From NCBI GenBank assembly GCA_964430305.1, contig CAYSEX010000001.1, forward strand, positions 60,290 through 124,289: a stretch of DNA of 64,000 bases, given 5' to 3'. Position 1 is the stretch's first letter; every line of letters starts with the position of its first letter. The notes under the pieces were generated by a model. The model was not told where the DNA came from. It saw only the letters and a program-made list of their open reading frames with translations, and ran no database searches. Below are positions 9,015 through 17,979 of this stretch, in pieces. This DNA is from CAIZGX01 sp964430305 (GTDB lineage: Bacteria > Bacteroidota > Bacteroidia > Flavobacteriales_D > Sanyastnellaceae). The translations under genes were made by a program, and so were the position numbers.

Positions 9015-10541
9015 ATGAAATTTCAAATAAAAACAAACAGCATCATTCCATCCCTGGTGGTCTTGTTTGTTTTGTGTTTTCATATCTCTTGGTCTCAATC
9101 AGATAAGATTTACACCAAATACTATTTTCAAAATGGAAATGTAAGTTCTGAAGGAAATATTGAAAATGGAAAACCAAATGGTTACTGGAGAACATATTTT
9201 TCAAATGGTAAAATAAAATCAGAGGGAAATAGAAAAGAATATTTATTGGATTCAATATGGAAATTTTACAGAGATAATGGTACGTTGAGTCAAATTATAT
9301 CATATAAAAATGATTTGAAAGATGGAGTTGAAGTTTATTATGATTCATTGGAAAGGAAAGTAAGGTCTTTTACATATCAAGGAAATGTGAAGCAAGGTGA
9401 ATATTTAGTCTATTTTCAATCTGGTAAGGTAAAAGAGCAAGGATCTTATGAAAACAATGTATTATCTGGATTATTGAAAGAGTTTGATGAAAGTGATGGT
9501 AGATTAATTACGAAGACAACCTATAAAAATGGACTCATTTATAGTCAAGAAAAGTTAAATAGGTATGATGGTTCTGGTAAGAAGATAGGATTTTGGCAGG
9601 AACAGTACCCATTTGGAGAATTAAAGGAAGAAGGTAATTATGTCAATGGTTTGAAGCATGGGTTATTTAAATATTACAATAGACAGGGGGTATTTGAAAA
9701 ATATCTCTATTACGAAATGGGACAATTGGTCCAGAATGAAGAGCAAACAAAATTTATTGAAGTAAAAAAGGAGTACGATGAAAAAGGTAGGTTGAAGCAA
9801 ATAGGTAGTTACAGAGGTGCTGTGAAACACGGTCATTTTCAATCAGTAGATTCCACGGGAAACATGATTTCAACCCGTATTTATTTGAATGATCAACTCA
9901 TTTCTGAAGGAAGATTTGATTCGTTAGGAAGAGAAATAGGAGAGTGGAAATACTTTTATCAAGGTGGTGAAATAAGAAGTATAGGAAATTTTAAGCAAGG
10001 AAAGAAGCATGGGAATTGGACTTATTTGTTTGAGAATGGAAAAATTGAGCAGCAAGGAAAATATGAAAATGGATTATTATCGGGTGTTTGGAAATGGTAT
10101 TATGCAAGTGGTAAAGTATTGCGGGAAGAGCATTATAAAAAGGGTAAGCTAAACGGACCTTATATCGAGTGGGCAGACGATACGCTAGGAACAATTTTAT
10201 TACAAGGAGAATATTTAGATGGTTTGCGTCAGGGTCCTTGGAAAGAATTTGTTAATGGTTTGGTTCGAGAAGGCAACTATGTTGATGGCGAAAAGGATGG
10301 TCAATGGGTTTTCAAAAGAGGAGAAGTTGTTATTTTTTCTGGTTCTTTTCAAATTGGTGTTGCTATTGGAAAGCATGAGTATTTCCATGATAGTGGTAGG
10401 TTGGAATCGAAAGGAGAGTTTGAAGGCGGTGAGAAATCAGGTGATTGGAAATATTATGATGAGTTTGGAAATGTAATTCAAACCCTTTCTTATGTTCAGG
10501 GAGTCTTGACTAAGGTGAATGGTCAGAAGTTTATGAAGTAG
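9015..10541 (+). CDS. secreted MORN-variant repeat protein
   Basis: The product (508 residues) has a signal peptide (about 1-26, ending HISWSQ) followed almost entirely by some 18-20 imperfect repeats of about 23 residues with the pattern YxxGxxxxxGxYxxGxxxGxW. These are MORN-2 repeats, as in YwqK-type proteins, and form an elongated beta structure. No enzymatic domain is visible. It is probably periplasmic or surface-exposed; its partner is unknown. An alternative start at 8997 adds six residues; I chose 9015 because the signal peptide then starts normally. The 3' end overlaps the convergent EI24 gene by 11 bases. The often-used label 'antitoxin' should not be trusted here. Confidence 0.85.
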   Translation: MKFQIKTNSIIPSLVVLFVLCFHISWSQSDKIYTKYYFQNGNVSSEGNIENGKPNGYWRTYFSNGKIKSEGNRKEYLLDSIWKFYRDNGTLSQIISYKNDLKDGVEVYYDSLERKVRSFTYQGNVKQGEYLVYFQSGKVKEQGSYENNVLSGLLKEFDESDGRLITKTTYKNGLIYSQEKLNRYDGSGKKIGFWQEQYPFGELKEEGNYVNGLKHGLFKYYNRQGVFEKYLYYEMGQLVQNEEQTKFIEVKKEYDEKGRLKQIGSYRGAVKHGHFQSVDSTGNMISTRIYLNDQLISEGRFDSLGREIGEWKYFYQGGEIRSIGNFKQGKKHGNWTYLFENGKIEQQGKYENGLLSGVWKWYYASGKVLREEHYKKGKLNGPYIEWADDTLGTILLQGEYLDGLRQGPWKEFVNGLVREGNYVDGEKDGQWVFKRGEVVIFSGSFQIGVAIGKHEYFHDSGRLESKGEFEGGEKSGDWKYYDEFGNVIQTLSYVQGVLTKVNGQKFMK

Positions 10542-11304
10542 TATTTTTTTCCAGTTCCAGGAAGCTTAGAGTTGCAGCAACAATACCTACAATAGGAGCC
10601 ACACAAATTCCGAGAAATGGTACTTTCATTATTTGAGAAAATACGAAACCATGAACGATAGCTATGGATTTGTATTGTCTGGTAAATGTTGTTCCTTTTG
10701 AAATAGACCACCCGCGTCGCTCGTATGAATAATCTAACAAACTGTAACCAATAAAGTACCAATTAAACCCCCACTGTACAGGAAGAACAAACCATTTAAA
10801 TATCGGTATCCACACAAATAATAGGGAAGCGATGAAGAGTCCTGTTTCAATAATGAAATTTCGGAGAACCACTAAAATTCCACGTGAAATATCTTTTATG
10901 AATTGGCCAACCGAAAAGGTTGTAGAAATACCCGTTACAATAGACTCTGTTTTTTCGGATAGATGAGCTAATATAGGTGAGCAGAATATGAGTACAATGT
11001 ATTTTATATAATTGTATAAAATCATTCCAAGTAGAAATTTTATGAGGAGAGATACGAAGAAGGCGAGGATATCAATGATGGCTTGTAAAATTGAACTTTC
11101 TATATTTTCAGGAAATATAGATTGAATGACATATTCGGTTAGGGACTGGGATATATACTGAACACCCCAATATCCAAAAATGAATAAGATGATTGTAAGT
11201 ATAGCCGGAAAGAAAAAGTAATACCACAGGTTGTGTTTGAATATAAATTCAAATGCTTTTGCGTGATTTTTAAATGCTGTTCCTAGTTGTGAAATAATAC
11301 CCAT
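10531..11304 (-). CDS. EI24/CysZ-like membrane protein
   Basis: This 257-residue integral membrane protein has long hydrophobic segments near residues 25-50, 75-115, 150-180 and 215-245. The N-terminus (MGIISQLGTAFKNHAKAFEF) and the overall layout fit the EI24 (PF07264) family, which includes the sulfate permease CysZ. Whether this one transports sulfate is unknown. Its start overlaps the mnmG stop by one base, so it is the third gene of a ybeY-mnmG-EI24 operon. Confidence 0.8.
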   Translation of the reverse strand: MGIISQLGTAFKNHAKAFEFIFKHNLWYYFFFPAILTIILFIFGYWGVQYISQSLTEYVIQSIFPENIESSILQAIIDILAFFVSLLIKFLLGMILYNYIKYIVLIFCSPILAHLSEKTESIVTGISTTFSVGQFIKDISRGILVVLRNFIIETGLFIASLLFVWIPIFKWFVLPVQWGFNWYFIGYSLLDYSYERRGWSISKGTTFTRQYKSIAIVHGFVFSQIMKVPFLGICVAPIVGIVAATLSFLELEKNTTS

Positions 11305-13175
11305 TATCTTCCGAGATAGGTAAGCAAGATAGCAATATCTGTTGGATTAACACCAGATATGCGTGAAGCTTGTCCTATGGTAGCGGGTTTAACAAGACTT
11401 AATTTTTGTTTTGCTTCCGCACTGAGTGAATGAATTTGAGAATAATCGAGGTCTAAATTAAGTTTAACGTGATCTAGTCGAGTTAGTTTATTAGCCATCT
11501 CCTCCTCTTTCGCTAAATAACCAGCGTATTTTTGCATTATTTCAACCTGAGCTAACACCTCCTCAACCTGATCATCGAAAGTGTCTGTAACAGCCGCTAA
11601 AGCGCTGACAGCATGAGTGAGTTGTGAAATACCAACTTGTGGTCGAGTTATTATTGTTTTGGCTTTTACTTTCTGATCAATTGGTGCAGAGCCAATTGAG
11701 GAAAGATATGGGTTGATTTCTTCTGGAGTTACAGATGTTTTTTCTAATGCTTTACTTAATTCTTTGATCGCAGATTGTTTTTTGTTCAGTCGGTTCATGC
11801 GCTCGTCTGATGCAAGACCAATGTTGTGTGACAGTGGAGTTAATCGTTCATCGGCATTGTCTTGCCTTAACAAAGTTCTGAACTCTGCCCGACTAGTGAA
11901 CATTCGGTACGGTTCTTCTGTGCTTTTGGTAATGAGATCATCTATAAGTACACCAATGTATGCTTGATTGCGTTGAAGTACGAAGGGTTCTTTTTCTTTG
12001 ACAAGCAGTGCTGCGTTTATTCCCGCTACAATTCCTTGTCCAGCCGCTTCTTCATACCCAGTAGTTCCATTAATTTGTCCGGCGAAAAAAAGCCCCGATA
12101 AAGATTTTGTTTCTAGTGTTGGTTTTAGTTGATTTGGCGCAAAGTAGTCATATTCGATGGCATAACCTGGTCGAAACATTTTTGCTTTTTCAAAGCCAGG
12201 TATTTGTTGAAGTGCTGCATATTGTACATCTTCGGGTAGGCTGGTAGAAAAACCATTTAAATAAATTTCTACTGTTTTCCAACCCTCTGGTTCAACAAAA
12301 AGTTGGTGCGCGTTTTTATCTGCGAATCTGGTTATTTTATCTTCAATTGAGGGGCAATAGCGAGGTCCTAAACCCGTAATGCGTCCTTGAAACATAGGAC
12401 TTTTTTCAAATCCAGTAGCAAGAATTTCGTGTACAGTTGTGTTGGTATATGTTATCCAGCAGTGGCGTTGTTCTTGCAATTTGGATTGTTGTAAATAGCT
12501 AAATCGGACTGGATTGTCATCTCCAGGCTGTATCTCCATTTTAGAGTAATCTAGAGATCTACCATCTATTCTTGGTGGTGTTCCTGTTTTCATTCGACCT
12601 GCCTGAAACCCAAATGAAACAAGCTGTTCCGTAATACCTGTTGAAGCTTTTTCACCCATTCTTCCTCCCCCAAATTGCTTTTCTCCAACATGAATGGTTC
12701 CATTCAAAAAAGTACCGCTCGTAACTACAACAGTTGAGGATTTGAAGACCACACCCATAGCTGTTTTTACCCCTGTTACTCGGTCATTTTCAATGAGAAT
12801 TTCATTAACACTATCTTGCCAAAAGTCAAGGGTTGGAATTTCCTCCAGCACATACCTCCAATGTTCTGCAAATAACATACGATCATTTTGTGTTCGCGGA
12901 CTCCACATTGCAGGACCCTTACTTTTATTAAGCATCCGATATTGTATTGCGCTGCGATCTGAGACAATACCACTGTAGCCACCTAAGGCATCTATCTCTC
13001 TGATTATTTGACCTTTAGCCACACCCCCCATGGCTGGATTACAGGACATTTGCCCTATTTTATTCATATCCATTGTAATCAATAAAACCGTGCATTTTAA
13101 ATTGGCCGCCGCCGCCGCCGCCTCATTTCCCGCATGTCCCGCACCGATAACAATGACGTCGTATGTGTTTTTCAT
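11304..13175 (-). CDS. mnmG: tRNA uridine-5-carboxymethylaminomethyl(34) synthesis enzyme MnmG
   Basis: MnmG (GidA) is an FAD protein that, with MnmE, modifies U34 of several tRNAs. The dinucleotide-binding motif GAGHAGNEAA at the N-terminus, MSCNPAMGGVAKGQ, the GTFLNG segment and the C-terminal TIGQASRISGVNPTDI region are all present; the length (623 residues) is normal. I start it at the ATG ending at 13175 (MKNTYDVIVIG) rather than a GTG three codons earlier, because that GTG is part of a 14-base palindrome and the family starts close to the DVIVIG strand. It is expressed with ybeY upstream and the EI24 gene downstream. Confidence 0.96.
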   Translation of the reverse strand: MKNTYDVIVIGAGHAGNEAAAAAANLKCTVLLITMDMNKIGQMSCNPAMGGVAKGQIIREIDALGGYSGIVSDRSAIQYRMLNKSKGPAMWSPRTQNDRMLFAEHWRYVLEEIPTLDFWQDSVNEILIENDRVTGVKTAMGVVFKSSTVVVTSGTFLNGTIHVGEKQFGGGRMGEKASTGITEQLVSFGFQAGRMKTGTPPRIDGRSLDYSKMEIQPGDDNPVRFSYLQQSKLQEQRHCWITYTNTTVHEILATGFEKSPMFQGRITGLGPRYCPSIEDKITRFADKNAHQLFVEPEGWKTVEIYLNGFSTSLPEDVQYAALQQIPGFEKAKMFRPGYAIEYDYFAPNQLKPTLETKSLSGLFFAGQINGTTGYEEAAGQGIVAGINAALLVKEKEPFVLQRNQAYIGVLIDDLITKSTEEPYRMFTSRAEFRTLLRQDNADERLTPLSHNIGLASDERMNRLNKKQSAIKELSKALEKTSVTPEEINPYLSSIGSAPIDQKVKAKTIITRPQVGISQLTHAVSALAAVTDTFDDQVEEVLAQVEIMQKYAGYLAKEEEMANKLTRLDHVKLNLDLDYSQIHSLSAEAKQKLSLVKPATIGQASRISGVNPTDIAILLTYLGR

Positions 13176-13176
13176 A

Positions 13177-13192
13177 TGTTTCACGTGAAACG
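13177..13192. promoter_or_regulatory. parS-like ParB-binding palindrome before mnmG
   Basis: TGTTTCACGTGAAACG matches the widely conserved parS consensus TGTTNCACGTGAAACA at every position except the last base; the inner 14 bases are a perfect palindrome. It sits between ybeY and mnmG, one base before the mnmG ATG, and about 4.2 kb from the candidate origin. ParA/ParB genes are not in the window. Confidence 0.7.
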
Positions 13193-13197
13193 TTTTT

Positions 13198-13653
13198 TTA
13201 AGAATTTTGGATTGACTTATTTTCGGCTAAAATAGCAAAAAAATGTTGAATAGCTTCATTTTCTTTTTTCCGCATTTCTTCCTTTAATTTTGTTGTTTTA
13301 TCTTGAAAACCAATAAGATGTAAAAGACCATGGGCTAAAACGCGAAGAAATTCATGATTAATTTCTTCTTGAAATTGGTTAGCGTTTTCAGCAACCCTTT
13401 CATGACTAATAAAAATCTCACCTTCTAATAGATCTTGATTTGAATAGTCAAATGTGATGATATCTGTGAGGGTGTCATGTTGTAGAAATTCCTGATTAAT
13501 TTTCAAGAGTTCGTTATCTGTACAAAAATTATAGGCTAGCCGAACAATTTGTTTGTTGTGATTTTGAGCAATTTCAATCAACCAGCGCTTTAAATCGTAT
13601 TTCTTAAGCTTTGGCATGCGATACCCTTCGGAATGGAACGTTATGCGATTCAT
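13198..13653 (-). CDS. ybeY: endoribonuclease YbeY (rRNA maturation factor)
   Basis: YbeY is a zinc-dependent endoribonuclease involved in 16S rRNA 3' maturation and ribosome quality control. HDTLTDIITFDY in the middle and the zinc motif HGLLHLIGF near the C-terminus identify it. The third zinc ligand of the classic HGxLHLxGYDH motif is not His here (QDK), a change I recall as common in Bacteroidota. The start at 13653 (MNRITFHSEG) fits the family length of about 150; an earlier ATG would add seven residues. A possible -7 box (TCTCTTTG, complement of 13698-13705) lies upstream. It heads the operon with mnmG. Confidence 0.9.
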   Translation of the reverse strand: MNRITFHSEGYRMPKLKKYDLKRWLIEIAQNHNKQIVRLAYNFCTDNELLKINQEFLQHDTLTDIITFDYSNQDLLEGEIFISHERVAENANQFQEEINHEFLRVLAHGLLHLIGFQDKTTKLKEEMRKKENEAIQHFFAILAENKSIQNS

Positions 13654-13798
13654 GGGCACGAAAATGAGGCGCATTTTTAATCACAACGGGTCGAAATCAA
13701 AGAGATGACGAACAGCACGTGGTTAAAAAGTAAATAACATTCGCACAGACCATTTAAAGCCTTGACTGATTTTTGTCTGAATGAATAATGTAAGAAAA

Positions 13799-14791
13799 AT
13801 GAAAAAGAATTTTTTTGGAGAGATTGCCATTGCAGCAGCAATAATATTATTAATTGCTTGTGTGCCTCAACGCAAATACAGCGAATTGAAAAATTCAAAG
13901 GAGAATTCCGATCAAGAAAATGTTCAATTGCAGAAGAAGGTTGATGAGTTGAATTCAACCACAAAAGAACTTTCCACATCTATGGAAACACAAAAGAAGC
14001 AATTGGGTAAGCTGCAAGATGATACTACCATGTATGGTAAAGAATATAGACGTATTCGTAGTATGTATGATAAGGTCAATGATTTGAATAATGAGCTTCT
14101 GGCAAAGAATGAGGAGTTACTAAAGATGTCAAATAACAAAAACAAAGAACTTCTTTTGGAATTGGAAAAAAAGAAAGAGGCGCTTCAGATCAAAGAAGAT
14201 TCGTTATACAAATTAGGAAAATCCATTGCTGAAAAGCAGAAGGCGCTTGAGAAAGCAAATAAGGAACTTATAGAGCGTGAGAGAAAAATTAAGGAGCTGG
14301 ACTCGCTTCTATTAGCACAAAAGTCAGCAAGTGAGTTGTTGAAGGAACGTTTGGAAAAGGCATTATTTAATTTCAGAAATAAGGGAATTACGGTGCGAGA
14401 AGAAAATGGAAAGGTGTATGTAAGTATGGAGGCGCAACTTTTATTTGCCTCTGGAAAAACTGAGGTAAACGCCGAGGGAAAGTCTGCCATCATCGAATTG
14501 GCAAGAATAATTCAAACAGAGAAGGACTTGAATATTGTAGTAGAAGGTCATACCGATACTGATAAAATTAATTCTACAACCATACCGCGTGATAATTGGG
14601 AGTTAAGTGTGTTGAGAGCGACTGAGGTGATAAAGATTATCACAGGAAATAGCTCTATTAACCCAGAGCAATTATCTGCAGCAGGTCGTGGTGAATATCA
14701 TCCGTTGGATCCAGAAAATAAAAATGCGAATAGAAGGATAGAAATTATTTTAGAGCCGAATCTTAAGGCGTTATATGATATTATTGAATAG
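13799..14791 (+). CDS. OmpA family lipoprotein with coiled coil
   Basis: A lipoprotein signal ends LLIAC, with Cys21 as the predicted lipidation site. Residues about 30-200 are a long charged coiled coil rich in Lys, Glu and Leu. Residues about 210-325 form an OmpA C-terminal domain (VVEGHTDTD, then NANRRIEIIL), which binds peptidoglycan non-covalently. It should therefore tether the outer membrane to the cell wall, with the coiled coil as a spacer. The start at 13799 (MKKNFFGE) gives a normal signal peptide; an in-frame ATG at 13781 would add six residues. A strong terminator follows immediately after the stop. Confidence 0.9.
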   Translation: MKKNFFGEIAIAAAIILLIACVPQRKYSELKNSKENSDQENVQLQKKVDELNSTTKELSTSMETQKKQLGKLQDDTTMYGKEYRRIRSMYDKVNDLNNELLAKNEELLKMSNNKNKELLLELEKKKEALQIKEDSLYKLGKSIAEKQKALEKANKELIERERKIKELDSLLLAQKSASELLKERLEKALFNFRNKGITVREENGKVYVSMEAQLLFASGKTEVNAEGKSAIIELARIIQTEKDLNIVVEGHTDTDKINSTTIPRDNWELSVLRATEVIKIITGNSSINPEQLSAAGRGEYHPLDPENKNANRRIEIILEPNLKALYDIIE

Positions 14792-14820
14792 AAAAGGGCC
14801 TCATCTGAGGCCCTTTTTAG
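14792..14820. terminator. bidirectional intrinsic terminator, OmpA gene/glmS
   Basis: Perfect 12-base arms, AAAAGGGCCTCA (14792-14803) and TGAGGCCCTTTT (14806-14817), end in a T run on the + strand and an A run that reads as T on the minus strand. It lies between the convergent OmpA and glmS genes. Confidence 0.92.
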
Positions 14821-14833
14821 TTAGTCAAGAAGG

Positions 14834-16678
14834 TTACTCCACCGTCACAGACTTCGCTAAATTTCTTGGTTGATCTACATTGCATCCTCGAAGAATTGCA
14901 ATATGATAAGCTAAAAGCTGAAGTGGAATTGCGGAAACAATGGGTACCAAACTATCATCTGTTCTAGGTATTTCAATCACATGATTCGCTAAGCCAGTAA
15001 CCACCTTGTCTCCCTCAGTAACTATAGCTACGACCTGCCCTTTACGGGCCTTTACTTCTTGAATGTTACTTACAACTTTTTCATAGGAAGCCCCCTCAGT
15101 GGCAATAACGAAAACAGGCATTTCTTCATCAATTAAAGCAATTGGACCATGTTTCATTTCAGCCGCAGGATAACCTTCAGCGTGGATATAGGATATTTCT
15201 TTAAGTTTCAACGCACCTTCCAAAGCAACCGGAAAACTGTAACCACGACCCAAATAAAGTGCGTTGCTTCTGTCTTTGTATATCTGAGCAATCTGCTCTA
15301 CCTGGTCATTTGTTTTTAAAACCTCTGTTATTTTTATTGGAAGCGAATTCAACTCAGCAACCAATCGCGACAATCTTTCAGAACTTAATGTTCCCCGCTT
15401 TTCAGCCAGGGCCAAAGCCATTTGGAAAAGAACTGTAACCTGTGCTGTAAATGCTTTGGTTGAAGCAACACCAATTTCGGGTCCTGCATGTGTATATGCG
15501 CCGCTGTGTGTTGCTCTAGATATTGTAGATCCAACAACATTACAAACGCCGAAAATGAAGGCGCCTTTTTCTTTAGCTAACTCAATTGCGGCTAGCGTGT
15601 CTGCAGTCTCGCCCGATTGTGAAATTGCAATGACTATATCATTCGGGAATAATACGGGATTTCGATATCTAAACTCACTCGCATATTCAACTTCCACCGG
15701 GATACGAGCAAAATCTTCAAAAAGATATTCAGCTACTAAACCGGCATGCCACGAAGTGCCACAAGCAACAACAATAATTCTTCCTGCGTTTTTCCAGCGC
15801 TCTTCGTGATCATCAATACCACTCATTTTAACAACACCTTGCTTGAGGTTAAGTCTACCTCTAAAAGAATCTTGAATACTGCGCGGTTGCTCATGTATTT
15901 CTTTCAACATGAACGAGTCATATCCCCCTTTTTCTATCGCTTCTAACTTCAATTCCAACTCTTGAATGTAGGGCGTTTGCTTCTGGTTTTGAATGTTAAC
16001 AATGGTTAACCCTTCATGCCTATTTAATCTAGCCACCTCTTCATCATTGAGATAAACAACATTCTTCGTGTATTCGATAATAGGGGTGGCATCACTTGCA
16101 ATGTAGTAATCATCATTTGAACCAATTCCAATAACCAATGGAGAGGATTTTTTCGCAACAATTAACTCATCTGGATTGCTCTGATCAAGCACAACAATGG
16201 CATAGGCACCAACAACTTCTGTTAACGCCATTCTCACCGCCTCAAATAATGAAACCTGCTCACTATCGCGGATATCTTCAATGAAATGTACCAACACTTC
16301 TGTATCGGTTTCACTTACGAAATGATGTCCACGTCCAATAAGCGCTTCTTTTAAAGAGGCGTAGTTTTCAATGATGCCATTGTGAATGAGAGCAATGGTT
16401 TTATGTTCTCCGTAATGCGGATGCGCATTTACATCGTTGGGAATACCATGTGTTGCCCAACGTGTATGCCCTATTCCAATGGTGGAGGCAAGAATTTGAT
16501 TTCCTACATTATCTTGTAAATCCGCGACTTTACCTTTGCATTTTCGAACCAACAACGCGTTGTTTTCGATCACTGCTAAACCGGCGCTGTCATAGCCTCT
16601 ATATTCTAATCTACTTAGTCCTTTTATGATTTTTTCATAGACCGGCTCATTGCCAATGAATCCTACAATTCCACACAT
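14834..16678 (-). CDS. glmS: glutamine--fructose-6-phosphate aminotransferase (isomerizing)
   Basis: GlmS makes glucosamine 6-phosphate from fructose 6-phosphate and glutamine, the first step to peptidoglycan and lipid A amino sugars. The N-terminal class II glutaminase starts MCGIVGFIG, with Cys2 the nucleophile after Met removal. Two SIS sugar-isomerase domains follow (ACGTSWHAG; SQSGETADTLAA), and the C-terminus ends DQPRNLAKSVTVE as expected. The length (614 residues) is normal. The start lies 2 bases after the DUF4270 stop, so it is the third gene of an operon with the GT5-like and DUF4270 genes. No glmS ribozyme is visible. Confidence 0.97.
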   Translation of the reverse strand: MCGIVGFIGNEPVYEKIIKGLSRLEYRGYDSAGLAVIENNALLVRKCKGKVADLQDNVGNQILASTIGIGHTRWATHGIPNDVNAHPHYGEHKTIALIHNGIIENYASLKEALIGRGHHFVSETDTEVLVHFIEDIRDSEQVSLFEAVRMALTEVVGAYAIVVLDQSNPDELIVAKKSSPLVIGIGSNDDYYIASDATPIIEYTKNVVYLNDEEVARLNRHEGLTIVNIQNQKQTPYIQELELKLEAIEKGGYDSFMLKEIHEQPRSIQDSFRGRLNLKQGVVKMSGIDDHEERWKNAGRIIVVACGTSWHAGLVAEYLFEDFARIPVEVEYASEFRYRNPVLFPNDIVIAISQSGETADTLAAIELAKEKGAFIFGVCNVVGSTISRATHSGAYTHAGPEIGVASTKAFTAQVTVLFQMALALAEKRGTLSSERLSRLVAELNSLPIKITEVLKTNDQVEQIAQIYKDRSNALYLGRGYSFPVALEGALKLKEISYIHAEGYPAAEMKHGPIALIDEEMPVFVIATEGASYEKVVSNIQEVKARKGQVVAIVTEGDKVVTGLANHVIEIPRTDDSLVPIVSAIPLQLLAYHIAILRGCNVDQPRNLAKSVTVE

Positions 16679-16680
16679 AA

Positions 16681-17979
16681 TTAATTTGAGTAAGTGAGTA
16701 TTAATCTCATGTTCTCACTTGCATTAGACGAGTAGTTCGGTCCATGCAATTGCACGCCATTGATAGTAACCCCGGCGTTTCCACTCACCAAATAAAGGGG
16801 GCCATTGGGTATGGTTCCCATGAGAACTTGCTGAATGTATTGAGAAATATTCAAACGATATCGTCTGTTTATCAAATCAACATTTCCACCAATATTTCCC
16901 GTGAACTGATCGGGAAGTGCTTGTAAAACACCGGCTTCATCTTTATAGAAAAGAAATACTTGGCTCGGAGGAAGTTGTTTTGGATTCAAATCGAAAGGAA
17001 TAATGAGTTCTGCCTTATTGACTAATGTGGAATTTAAATCTGAAAAGTTGGCCAAATGCGGAATTTCAATTGTTGTTTTTAGTCCTGCCGCAGCTTGCAC
17101 ATAGGCATATAAACTCGAGGTACTATCAGTAGATAATCCGTTTAGAAAAGGTGTAGCGAAGGTGTAATCATGACTGAAATGATTCAATCTTGCACAATCA
17201 GAAGTGATTGGAAATTCAAAAAAGGTGGTATCGGCAATACCATTATCGTCATATCTATAATAGACCGTAATTTTAGAGTTGATGTTGGTTAAATCTAAAC
17301 CAACAACTCCAGGAGAGGTTTGGGTTGTTTCAATATAAAGACCATTGAAATATGTTTGAAAATCAGTATCAGAATTTAAAGCATCTGGGTTATCTGGTTG
17401 AAGAATGTGATATCCGAAACTTGTTTTTAGGGGAATTCTTAATTGAGGTAATAAGGAATCGGTGGGGGTGAAAAAGAAATTGTTGGGTGCAATATTTACC
17501 CCTTCTTCAGAATCATTAACCAGATTTTCTAATTTTCTTGCGGGTATAAATGAACTTGAATATGTTGAGTCTTTGAAAATAGGCTCATTCAATTCGCGAA
17601 TAATGAAATTCATTTTTTTCAATGAACCATGGGCGTAGCCATTATAAGCGAAAGAAAGAATCACAGAGTCAATGGCTATTGTTTCAGGAATAATAGGATT
17701 GGCATTGGCTAGAGTAAATTGTGTTGCGAACTCGCAAGTGGTTAATCCAAAAATAGGATCGAGGTGACCACCAATAAGAGAAGCAGATAAATCATCTGAT
17801 TTAATTGTGTCCTCGTAAACGGTAGAAGCAATAAGACTTAATGTATCGGTTTGATTTGAATACAATACGTCTTCAGTTGGCTGCAGTTCATTTGCATTTA
17901 GTGCCTCTGGTTTTTGACACGAGTTGAATAGAATGCTCCAAACAAAAAATAAAACTAAAAGCGAAATAAGACGCATCAT
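16681..17979 (-). CDS. DUF4270 lipoprotein
   Basis: The 432-residue protein has a lipoprotein signal (SILFNSC, Cys20) and then a long beta-rich extracytoplasmic region without catalytic motifs that I recognise. The sequence and the position between a GT5 glycogen synthase-like gene and glmS fit DUF4270, a Bacteroidota lipoprotein family of unknown function. It overlaps the upstream gene by one base and is 2 bases from glmS, so the three are co-transcribed. The context suggests, but does not prove, a link to envelope sugar metabolism. Confidence 0.85.
   Translation of the reverse strand: MMRLISLLVLFFVWSILFNSCQKPEALNANELQPTEDVLYSNQTDTLSLIASTVYEDTIKSDDLSASLIGGHLDPIFGLTTCEFATQFTLANANPIIPETIAIDSVILSFAYNGYAHGSLKKMNFIIRELNEPIFKDSTYSSSFIPARKLENLVNDSEEGVNIAPNNFFFTPTDSLLPQLRIPLKTSFGYHILQPDNPDALNSDTDFQTYFNGLYIETTQTSPGVVGLDLTNINSKITVYYRYDDNGIADTTFFEFPITSDCARLNHFSHDYTFATPFLNGLSTDSTSSLYAYVQAAAGLKTTIEIPHLANFSDLNSTLVNKAELIIPFDLNPKQLPPSQVFLFYKDEAGVLQALPDQFTGNIGGNVDLINRRYRLNISQYIQQVLMGTIPNGPLYLVSGNAGVTINGVQLHGPNYSSNASENMRLILTYSN

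Noticed and set aside
9015..10541. Toxin-antitoxin system from the YwqK-like repeats
   Set aside because: No toxin-like neighbour exists and the protein is secreted; the label comes from a loose family name.
13176..13184. GTG start for mnmG giving three extra residues
   Set aside because: The GTG is inside the parS-like palindrome, and the next ATG gives the normal family N-terminus.
13677..13979. 100-codon minus-strand frame between ybeY and the OmpA gene
   Set aside because: It mostly overlaps the OmpA lipoprotein start region on the other strand and has no family resemblance.
14780..14840. glmS ribozyme or attenuator near glmS
   Set aside because: This region is downstream of glmS and is fully explained by a bidirectional terminator; upstream of glmS there are only 2 bases to the preceding gene.
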